Source of the DNA: JBFMFB01 sp040752115
GTDB lineage: Bacteria; Pseudomonadota; Gammaproteobacteria; Burkholderiales; Sulfuricellaceae
DNA: 11,237 bases
NCBI GenBank assembly: GCA_040752115.1
Contig: JBFMFB010000048.1
Location: 1-11,237, forward strand
Reading direction: 5' to 3'
Shown: positions 5,827 through 11,237 of the stretch, piece after piece
Position numbering within the stretch: the first letter of the stretch is position 1
Layout of the letters: each line of letters begins with the position of its first letter
Notes under the pieces: model-generated
Seen by the model: only the letters and a program-made list of their open reading frames with translations
Told to the model about the DNA's origin: nothing
Database searches by the model: none
Made by a program: the position numbers and the translations under genes

Positions 5827-6627
5827 ATGTTCGGCCTGTTCAGCAGCAAACCCATGCTTGACGAAGGCAGCACCCGCTGGCTGTTCGAGGCTTACGCCTG
5901 GGCGCTCGGGAACTTCGGCAGCGACATCTTCCATGAAGACACCATCCTGGTCACGCCCACCGACCGCCATTTTCCGGGCAGGGCCGATTCGGCGGAAGAA
6001 ATGGCGGTAACGGCCTTCAGGCGGGTGGCGGCCTATGCGAATATGCAGACCTGGCCGTGCGAGCTGGTGCCGCTTGCTCCCGGCGCGAGCTTGCTCGCCC
6101 CTCCCTCGATTGCGGCCAGCGGCGCTCCGAGAGGGCCGGCCGCCATCGTGTCGCTTGCCGGAGAGACGAAAAACCTTGCCATTGCATTCGACCCCGGACA
6201 CATCAGACAGCCGCATGTGTTGATCGCGACATTCGCGCAGCAACTCGCTTACCACCTGGGCCGAACGGCGACGGAAGGCCCGCCGGGCGGCGAAGAGCTA
6301 CGCGGACCGGCATCGGACCTGCTGGCGGTATTCATGGGTTTTGGCCTGTTCCTGGCGAACAGCGCGCTGACGGTCTGCCGGGGCGGATGCTCGGGCTGCG
6401 GCACGTCGGTGCAGTCTCTGGGATACCTCACCGAGGATGAGTTCGCCTACGCCCTGGCGATATTCTGCGCGCTGAAAAATATTCCGGGCGAGGAAGCCGA
6501 GGCGCATCTGAAAAAAACGCTGCGCCCCTCTTACCGAAAGGCCGTCAAGGAAATCGGGAAGACCGGGGCGGAAGACATCCTCCGGCTTGGCAAACTCGAC
6601 CGCCCGTTAAAACCGGCAAAGGCGTGA
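5827..6627 (+). CDS. Protein of unknown function with a Cys-x3-Cys-x2-Cys cluster
   Basis: A 266-residue soluble protein I cannot assign. The ATG at 5827 follows the previous stop by three bases, so the two genes are very probably co-transcribed. Visible parts: an aromatic N-terminus (STRWLFEAYAWALGNFGSDIF, residues 15-35), a V-T-P-T-D-R-H-F-P-G turn (42-51), a central segment FAQQLAYHLG (136-145), a helix SDLLAVFMGFGLFLANSAL (163-181), then CRGGCSGCG with cysteines 184, 188 and 191, and a C-terminal helical part (ALAIFCALKN...HLKKTLRPSYRKAVKEIGK). The pair FAQQLAYHLG plus DLLAVFMGFGLFLANS recalls uncharacterised proteins in which an H-E-x-x-H helix precedes a D-L-L-T-V-F-x-G-x-G helix. Here the HExxH residues are missing, so a metalloprotease activity is not supported. 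The cysteines could bind zinc or iron-sulfur. There is no signal peptide. Confidence 0.8.
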   Translation: MFGLFSSKPMLDEGSTRWLFEAYAWALGNFGSDIFHEDTILVTPTDRHFPGRADSAEEMAVTAFRRVAAYANMQTWPCELVPLAPGASLLAPPSIAASGAPRGPAAIVSLAGETKNLAIAFDPGHIRQPHVLIATFAQQLAYHLGRTATEGPPGGEELRGPASDLLAVFMGFGLFLANSALTVCRGGCSGCGTSVQSLGYLTEDEFAYALAIFCALKNIPGEEAEAHLKKTLRPSYRKAVKEIGKTGAEDILRLGKLDRPLKPAKA

Positions 6628-6638
6628 ACGTCATCCGG

Positions 6639-7346
6639 CTAGCACCTGATCAGGGAGCGGGCATACTCCGACAGACGCCTGATCTCCGCCGTGCCGGTCA
6701 CTTCCTGCTGAGCGACGCCCGGCCCGTGCTCCGCATTCAGGCGTCGCTTGTAGCTGAGGAAGAAGCGCTCGAAGAGGTCGCCGCCGTAAATGCCGGCCGC
6801 ATACAGCTCGTCGCTTTCCGGCTCGTATTCCAGGCGGACGGAAGCGAGCGGCTGCGGCGCCGGGCCGGACAGCACCTTCGCCCCCTGGGCCGGGTCGTAA
6901 ACGCTGCGATGGACGCAGCAGACGATGGCCCCGGATCGGCCCGCCACATTGCTATGGCCGCTTGAGTAAGTGATCGCGCTGGCGGCCTTGTCGGGATAAG
7001 CCAGGCGATGGGCGCAGATGGCGGAGAAGGCCACGACCTCCCCGTTCCTGCCCACCCCTCCGGGCCAGACATAGCGCTCCTGTTCGGCCGTGGACAAGGA
7101 AACATCCTTCGCCGACGGCTGCCCGAGATGGATGAGAAAGCACGGCGTGCCCTTGTAGGGGTAGTGGAACACGTAGGCCTCGTCGGAGGCGAGGCGGCTC
7201 GCCTTGACCGCCTGCCCTGCCCCGTCCGTAAGCTTCACTCTCGCATAACGGTTGAGCCCGGCGGCATGCAGCCGCCCGGCACGCGCCTGCAACCCGGCCA
7301 GCGCGGCCGAAGCGCCGCAAATCTTGATGAAATGTCGTCTATCCAT
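6639..7346 (-). CDS. Tat-exported Rieske [2Fe-2S] protein, atypical
   Basis: A 235-residue electron-transfer protein predicted to be exported folded by the Tat system: DRRHFIK (residues 2-8) is a twin-arginine motif, followed by a hydrophobic ICGASAALAGL stretch. The Rieske domain is near residues 105-170. Box 1 reads CAHRLAYP (C111, H113) and box 2 reads CCVHRSVYDPAQG (C143, H146), followed by the family's GPAPQPL. The disulfide cysteines of a bc1-type Rieske (CTHxGC and CPCH) are absent, and about 29 residues separate the two boxes instead of the usual 15-17. A TTG at 7352 is also in frame, but the ATG at 7346 has GAGGGG eight bases upstream and puts the RR motif correctly at the N-terminus. 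It stops 11 bases from the convergent unknown gene. No cytochrome b or oxidase subunit is adjacent, so its partner is unknown. Confidence 0.85.
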   Translation of the reverse strand: MDRRHFIKICGASAALAGLQARAGRLHAAGLNRYARVKLTDGAGQAVKASRLASDEAYVFHYPYKGTPCFLIHLGQPSAKDVSLSTAEQERYVWPGGVGRNGEVVAFSAICAHRLAYPDKAASAITYSSGHSNVAGRSGAIVCCVHRSVYDPAQGAKVLSGPAPQPLASVRLEYEPESDELYAAGIYGGDLFERFFLSYKRRLNAEHGPGVAQQEVTGTAEIRRLSEYARSLIRC

Positions 7347-7488
7347 GAACAAAGCCCCTCGCCCTCGACAGCCTGCGCAAATGTACCGACTGCTCGGGGT
7401 TGACGCACCTCTCCGGCAGCAAACCGAGAGAACCCCGTTGTGCGGAATCCGGTTCGTTCAAAAACATAAGAGCCGGAATCGTGAGTAA

Positions 7489-7496
7489 AGTATACT
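7489..7496. promoter_or_regulatory. Palindromic AGTATACT, candidate -10 box in both directions
   Basis: AGTATACT is its own reverse complement, giving TATACT on the plus strand (7491-7496) and on the minus strand (7494-7489). It lies about 145 bases from each divergent start codon. No good TTGACA-like -35 sits at 17 bases on the plus strand. On the minus strand TTGGGC (7519-7514) lies at a long 19-base spacing. The promoter call is weak. Confidence 0.3.
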
Positions 7497-7504
7497 ATTG
7501 GCGC

Positions 7505-7521
7505 GGTTGGGCAGCCCAACC
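7505..7521. repeat. Perfect short hairpin GGTTGGG-CAG-CCCAACC
   Basis: Seven-base arms (7505-7511 and 7515-7521) around a CAG loop. It is followed by ACTTATTCC, not a T run, so it is unlikely to be an intrinsic terminator. It might be an operator or lie in the 5' untranslated leader of the TPR gene. Confidence 0.55.
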
Positions 7522-7610
7522 ACTTATTCCAACCATGCGTCGCCATTCCAGAGCGGGCGCAGGTTTCAGGGATACCAGGACGACCAGACTGCCTTGCCCA
7601 CACCCCGTCG

Positions 7611-7629
7611 AAAATTTACGTCAAATTTT
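7611..7629. repeat. AT-rich inverted repeat just upstream of the TPR gene
   Basis: AAAATTT (7611-7617) and AAATTTT (7623-7629) are reverse complements around ACGTC, ending 11 bases before the ATG at 7641. It covers the position expected for a ribosome-binding site, which is otherwise not visible. It could be an operator or an mRNA hairpin, though an all-A/T stem would be weak in RNA. Confidence 0.5.
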
Positions 7630-7640
7630 GGATTCTGCTC

Positions 7641-9965
7641 ATGAAGACAGGTGACTACGATCCCCTTGCGGCTTATTCCACACCTACTATGACGGAAAGA
7701 ATGCGTGCGTTCGTCGCAAACAGAGACGCCATGATCAGTCTGGCACTGGCTCTGCTCCTGATCGCAGCAACCGCACTCCTGTACGGGCGCTCCCTGCAGA
7801 ATCCTTTGATATTCGATGACAAGCCTTTTTTCGTCGAAACCACATTGAAGCAATATGGGGCATCCATCTTTCAATTCAATTTACGCTGGTTTTCATCGGC
7901 ATCTTTCGGCTGGACGTATAACCTGTTTGGCCTGAACTGGTTCTGGTTCCGGCTGGGCAATGTCGGCTTGCACGCCCTGACCGCCATCCTTCTTTTTGCA
8001 TTCTTTTACCGCCTGCTCGTCATCGTATCGCAGCCGCAGCATTCTGTTCCCCTCGCTGATAAAAACCATCTCCGCTGGCTGGCTTTTTTTGCCGCGCTCA
8101 TTTTTGCGCTGCACCCGATTGCGGTATACGGCGTTGCATATCTCGTTGAGCGCAGCATCGTCATGGCAACGCTTTTCAGCATTGCCGCTCTCCTTTGCTA
8201 CCTGGAAGGGCTGACCAGGGAAAACCAGAAATGGCTCCTCGCCTCAACGCTCTTCTATTTTCTGGCTGTATTCTCCAAAGAACACAGCGTCATGCTCCCC
8301 GGCGTCGCGATTGCGCTGACGCTTCTTCTGCGGAAACCGTCGCTTTCTTTGATGCGCCAGTTATGGGTGCCATATTTGCTCTTTGTCGTAATCGGCGCAT
8401 TGATCGTCCTGCGCTCCAAGGGCGTGCTCGGCTCGCCCTACGAGCCCTTTGCGGCCGAGATGATGGCGGGAATGAGCGAGCAGCAGAACAACATCAGCCT
8501 GGAGCATGCCTATCCGTTGAGCGTCATCACCCAGGCATTCCTGTTCTTCAAATACCTCGTGCTCTGGATCGTGCCCTACAGCGGCTGGATCTCGATCGAT
8601 ATCCGCCAGCCTTTCGCCACGCGCGTCCTCTCGTGGCCTGAATTTGCCGGATTTGTCGCCTTCCTCGCCTATCCGGTACTGGCTGCAAAATTGCTGCTCA
8701 AGGGCGGCCGCAAGGGGTTGTTGGGGTTCGGCATGCTGTTCCCCTGGGTCCTCTACATGACCGAACTCTCCACCGTAAGAATTCAGGAACCTTTCGTCCT
8801 GTACCGAAGCTATCTCTGGATGAGCGGGCTGCCCGTAGCCATCCTCGCCATTTTCGGTTCATTGCCGAAAAGAACGGCGATCGTCGTCGCCTCCGTCTTT
8901 TGCCTGCTGCTCGCTCCTCTGGCGTGGGAGCGCCTGGGCACGTTTTCCAGCAACCTGAAACTCTGGAACGACGTGGTTGAAAAAAATCGGGACGAGAAGC
9001 TTTTGGGAACCGAGAGAGGCTACAACAACCGCGGTTTTGCGTATCTGGAATCGGACCGTTATCAGGAAGCGCTGAGCGACTTCAGAAAAGCGATCGCGCT
9101 CAACCCCAACTATTCCGATGCTCATTTCAATATCGGCATCGCCTATTTCAAGCAAAACCGCATCGATGAAGCCTTGCAAAGTTACAATCAGGCGATAGCA
9201 CTCAAGCCCGATTCCGGCGCCGCTTATCTGAACCGCGGCGTCGCGCTGCTCCACAGCTCACGGTATGCCGAAGCGCTGGAGGATTTCAACCGGGCGCTCC
9301 AAATCAACCCCTGGGATGCCGAAGCGCTTTCGAACCGCGGCTTGACCTATCCCCACCTGGGCAACCCCCAAGAAGGGCTTGCCGATCTCGACAAGGCTAT
9401 CGAGCTCAGTCCGAATCTGGCGCAGGCCCGCATGAACCGCGGCATCATCAACGCCATGCTGGGCCGCGCAAGCGCAGCGCTGGACGACCTGAACAATGCG
9501 GCAAAGATGAATCCCAACGGTGCGGGAATCTACTACAACCGCGGCAATGTTTACGTTGCAATGAAGCGCTATCAGGATGCCATGCAGGATTATGACAAGG
9601 CAATCGAACTCGATCCGAACTTGGCGGACGCCTATGTCAACCGGGGCGGGCTCTACATGATTTCGTCACGATTGGAGGACGCTTTGGCTCAATTCGAAAG
9701 AGCGCTCAGCATCAATCCGAATCACGAGAATGCGCACCTGAACCGGGCAAACATCCATGCCGCGCTGTCCCGCTACCAGGACGCATTGAACGGCTATGAC
9801 CGGGTTCTGAGCTTCAACCCGAAAAACAACCAGGCCCTGTTAAACCGCGGATTGCTGCTGCTTGCCCAGCATCGTCAGAAAGAAGCCGTGGAAAGCCTGA
9901 AGAAAAGCTGCGATGCAGGCAACCAGACAGGATGCAGCAAGCTGAAGGAAGCTGCCACCCGTTAA
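7641..9965 (+). CDS. TMTC-like polytopic membrane protein with nine C-terminal TPRs
   Basis: A 774-residue protein in two halves. Residues about 30-445 are multi-spanning membrane sequence resembling the GT-C/TMTC family: the first loop carries LIFDDKPFF with an Asp pair (D59, D60) where GT-C glycosyltransferases keep a catalytic acid, then RLGNVGLHALTAILLF, and FALHPIAVYGVAYLVERS (H158). Residues about 459-765 form nine consecutive 34-residue TPR units, with recurrent N-R-G near the start and A-I-x-L-x-P at the end. A short Cys-containing tail follows. Family members transfer or are suspected to transfer sugars to exported proteins, the TPRs binding partners; the activity here is inferred. 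No good Shine-Dalgarno precedes the ATG at 7641; in-frame ATGs at 7689 and 7701 are possible starts and keep all membrane segments. No pilin, glycan ligase or other glycosylation gene is adjacent. Confidence 0.82.
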   Translation: MKTGDYDPLAAYSTPTMTERMRAFVANRDAMISLALALLLIAATALLYGRSLQNPLIFDDKPFFVETTLKQYGASIFQFNLRWFSSASFGWTYNLFGLNWFWFRLGNVGLHALTAILLFAFFYRLLVIVSQPQHSVPLADKNHLRWLAFFAALIFALHPIAVYGVAYLVERSIVMATLFSIAALLCYLEGLTRENQKWLLASTLFYFLAVFSKEHSVMLPGVAIALTLLLRKPSLSLMRQLWVPYLLFVVIGALIVLRSKGVLGSPYEPFAAEMMAGMSEQQNNISLEHAYPLSVITQAFLFFKYLVLWIVPYSGWISIDIRQPFATRVLSWPEFAGFVAFLAYPVLAAKLLLKGGRKGLLGFGMLFPWVLYMTELSTVRIQEPFVLYRSYLWMSGLPVAILAIFGSLPKRTAIVVASVFCLLLAPLAWERLGTFSSNLKLWNDVVEKNRDEKLLGTERGYNNRGFAYLESDRYQEALSDFRKAIALNPNYSDAHFNIGIAYFKQNRIDEALQSYNQAIALKPDSGAAYLNRGVALLHSSRYAEALEDFNRALQINPWDAEALSNRGLTYPHLGNPQEGLADLDKAIELSPNLAQARMNRGIINAMLGRASAALDDLNNAAKMNPNGAGIYYNRGNVYVAMKRYQDAMQDYDKAIELDPNLADAYVNRGGLYMISSRLEDALAQFERALSINPNHENAHLNRANIHAALSRYQDALNGYDRVLSFNPKNNQALLNRGLLLLAQHRQKEAVESLKKSCDAGNQTGCSKLKEAATR
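9018..9935 (+). repeat. Nine tandem 102-bp TPR-coding units
   Basis: Each unit encodes 34 residues of the pattern A-x-x-N-R-G-x-x-x-x-x-x-x-R-x-x-x-A-L-x-D-x-x-x-A-I-x-L-x-P-x-x-x-x. The units are diverged at DNA level, without identical copies, so this is an old array rather than a recent expansion. The last unit departs from the consensus (CDAGNQTGC). Confidence 0.85.
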
Positions 9966-10006
9966 TCGCAAATAACCGCAAACCCGACAGCGAGAAAGAG
10001 CGCCGC
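9966..10006. other. Convergent 3' gap between the TPR gene and hdrB
   Basis: Only 41 bases separate the two stop codons. I see no stable hairpin with a T run on either strand, so no intrinsic terminator can be called. Confidence 0.6.
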
Positions 10007-10918
10007 TTACTTCCCCGCCGGCCTGGCGGCGATTTCTTCCAGCTTTTCCGCCCTGATCAACTGGCCGTCCAGCGCCGCTTCCCCGACGCTGCCACCGTAG
10101 GCCACGGTCAGCAGCTGGCTGTAATACACCACCGGCATGCGGAATTGCGTGCCATAGCGCTTGTTCACGTCGCCCTGGTAGATTTCCACGTTGGCCTGGC
10201 ACAGCGGGCAGGGCGTGACGATCATGTCGGCGCCGTGGTCGTAGGCGGATTCGACGATATCCTTGATCTGTTTCTGGCTTTTTTCCGGCTCGGAGAACGC
10301 CAGCGCCCCGCCGCAGCAGGTAACTTTCTGGTCGTAGTTCTCCACCGGCTCGGCGCCCACGGCTTCCACCAGCTTGTCGAGGTACCTTGGATTCTCGAAC
10401 GATTCGCCGGCGATGCCGAACGGGCGGTTGGTCTGGCAGCCGACGTAGCCGGCGAACTTGAGGCCTTCCAGCGGCTTAACCACCGGCTGGGCGAGCGCCT
10501 GGTAGCCGAAGTCCTCGACCAGCACTTCCACCATGTGGCGGATATCGGCTTCACCCTTGTATTGCAGCCCGGCTTCCTTGAGCGCTTCGTTGGTGTCCGC
10601 CAGCAGCTGGCTGGAAGCGTCCAGCCGTTCCCTGGTTTCGCGCGCGGCCAGCCAGCAGGCGGCGCAGGTGGCGACGATGTCCTGCCCCGGCAGGTGCGTC
10701 TCGGCCAGCGCGAAATTGCGCGCATTCATCGCATGGCGCGGCAGTTCGCCGCCTTCGGCATAGCCGATGGAAGCGCCGCAGCAGTTCCAGTCCGGAATGG
10801 GGGTGAGCGCGATGTCCAGGGCCTTGCACATGGACTCCACCGAGGCGAGGTAATTCGAGCCGGATGCCTTGCTCTGCGAAGAACAGCCGGGGTAGAACGC
10901 GTACTCCTTCTTGGCCAT
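10007..10918 (-). CDS. hdrB: HdrB-like heterodisulfide reductase subunit B
   Basis: A 303-residue soluble subunit with two complete CCG domains, each able to bind a noncubane [4Fe-4S] cluster. The first has C12, C46-C47, C85 and C88 (with the conserved PDWNCCGAS), the second C161, C201-C202, C237 and C240. In methanogens HdrB is the site of heterodisulfide reduction. In bacteria homologues belong to the sHdr sulfur-oxidation complex, to QmoAB-HdrCB modules, or to other electron-bifurcating complexes. The ATG at 10918 is chosen because AAGGAG (10931-10926) lies seven bases upstream inside the end of hdrC and the protein starts MAKKEYAFYPGC as in the family; the longer open frame upstream is the antisense-frame reading of hdrC. 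It is the last gene of its operon, ending 41 bases from the convergent TPR gene. No signal peptide, so cytoplasmic. Confidence 0.92.
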   Translation of the reverse strand: MAKKEYAFYPGCSSQSKASGSNYLASVESMCKALDIALTPIPDWNCCGASIGYAEGGELPRHAMNARNFALAETHLPGQDIVATCAACWLAARETRERLDASSQLLADTNEALKEAGLQYKGEADIRHMVEVLVEDFGYQALAQPVVKPLEGLKFAGYVGCQTNRPFGIAGESFENPRYLDKLVEAVGAEPVENYDQKVTCCGGALAFSEPEKSQKQIKDIVESAYDHGADMIVTPCPLCQANVEIYQGDVNKRYGTQFRMPVVYYSQLLTVAYGGSVGEAALDGQLIRAEKLEEIAARPAGK

Positions 10919-10920
10919 CG

Positions 10921-11237
10921 TCACTCTCCTTCGGCGGACAGGTGCTTGCGGCGGTCCTCGATCTCGCGCGCCTTTTTCAGCATGGCATGGATGCCGTTCT
11001 TGTCCTTGCAGCCGTGCGGACGGAACAGCTCGAAGGGGTTGAGGCGCTTCGCCTTCCACAACCCCAGGCCGACCTGCTTCATCGCCAGCGCGTTTTTAAT
11101 GCCTTGGCCAAAGCCGTCCTTGAAATACAGGCCGAGGGAAAATTTAAGCTCGTTGACCCGGCCGTTTTTCGTCAAGTTGTCCCAGAACAGGGTGGCGAGC
11201 TGGCGCGTCGGCTGGTTCTTCGGCGCGAGGCTGAGGC
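10921..11237 (-). CDS. hdrC: HdrC-like heterodisulfide reductase subunit C (3' part)
   Basis: About 105 C-terminal residues are visible; the frame stays open to the right edge, so the gene starts outside and the in-frame TTG at 11175 is not its start. The sequence LATLFWDNLTKNGRVNEL, then a long helical stretch with LGLWKAKRLNPFELF and a charged tail, is the region that follows the two [4Fe-4S] clusters in HdrC proteins. The cluster cysteines themselves would lie beyond the edge. The stop codon (TGA, 10923-10921) is two bases from the hdrB start, and its last codons carry the hdrB ribosome site, so the two are tightly coupled. HdrC normally relays electrons between HdrA (or a Qmo-type flavoprotein) and HdrB. 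Confidence 0.85.
   Translation of the reverse strand, partial: LSLAPKNQPTRQLATLFWDNLTKNGRVNELKFSLGLYFKDGFGQGIKNALAMKQVGLGLWKAKRLNPFELFRPHGCKDKNGIHAMLKKAREIEDRRKHLSAEGE

Larger units (their letters stand above)
7347..7640. other. Divergent intergenic region between the Rieske and TPR genes
   Basis: These 294 bases hold no convincing gene; short open frames on both strands have no recognisable protein. Three structures stand out: a palindromic AGTATACT that offers a TATACT box on both strands (7489-7496), a perfect GGTTGGG-CAG-CCCAACC hairpin (7505-7521), and an AT-rich inverted repeat close to the TPR start (7611-7629). Composition is more AT-rich here than in the neighbouring genes, as expected for a divergent promoter region. 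CGGAATC also occurs twice (7443-7449 and 7474-7480). Confidence 0.7.

Noticed and set aside
7347..7352. TTG start for the Rieske protein two codons upstream
   Set aside because: The ATG at 7346 has GAGGGG at an ideal eight-base spacing; the TTG would lie only two bases from the same site.
7235..7603. Minus-strand 122-residue open frame across the divergent intergenic region
   Set aside because: It overlaps the Rieske gene in another frame, has no recognisable domain, and covers the likely promoter region.
9018..9935. Recent DNA-level repeat expansion in the TPR region
   Set aside because: The 102-base units are conserved only at protein level and differ strongly in DNA, so this is an old domain array.
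10919..11059. A 47-residue N-terminal extension of HdrB
   Set aside because: It is an out-of-frame reading of the hdrC 3' end; a strong ribosome site and the family N-terminus support the start at 10918.

Overview
The window reads as chromosome of a GC-rich proteobacterium, most likely a betaproteobacterium of the Nitrosomonadales/Gallionellales kind. This is inferred from gene content (a PHA-granule-region protein, a YmdB-type macrodomain, an HdrC-HdrB pair typical of sulfur-metabolising chemolithotrophs) and from the dispersed palindromic repeats; there is no rRNA or marker gene to prove it.

Layout. 2-139 (+) is the last 46 codons of a PQQ-dependent sorbosone-dehydrogenase-like protein. 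150-304 is a long imperfect inverted repeat built of ACGAAT units. 329-4810 (+) is a four-gene MacAB-type ABC export operon: a periplasmic adaptor, an ATPase, and two FtsX/MacB-type permeases joined by a one-base TGATG overlap. Every other junction of this operon carries a different dispersed palindromic repeat: an AAGC/GCGC-core REP-like pair at 1566-1635, a C-run/G-run palindrome at 2375-2460, and a truncated ACGAAT copy plus a GTAGGCTGGGGT palindrome at 4832-4942. 4958-6627 (+) holds a YmdB-like macrodomain hydrolase, a 93-residue PHA-granule-region protein and a 266-residue protein of unknown function with a Cys-x3-Cys-x2-Cys cluster. 6639-7346 (-) is a Tat-exported Rieske protein with unusual cluster-binding boxes. 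A 294-base divergent intergenic region follows, then 7641-9965 (+), a polytopic TMTC-like membrane protein with nine C-terminal TPR units. Converging on it from the right are hdrB (10007-10918, -) and the 3' part of hdrC (10921 to the window edge, -).

How they work together. The ABC genes clearly form one machine that would drive export or lipid/lipoprotein extraction across the envelope. The macrodomain, PHA-region and unknown genes are co-directional but have no obvious shared pathway. HdrC and HdrB are subunits of one soluble iron-sulfur electron-transfer module whose partner subunits (HdrA-like or QmoAB-like) would lie beyond the right edge. I see no defence system, prophage, CRISPR array, transposase gene or tRNA. 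The least explained items are the 266-residue protein, the atypical Rieske protein and the unusual density of unrelated repeat families around the ABC operon.
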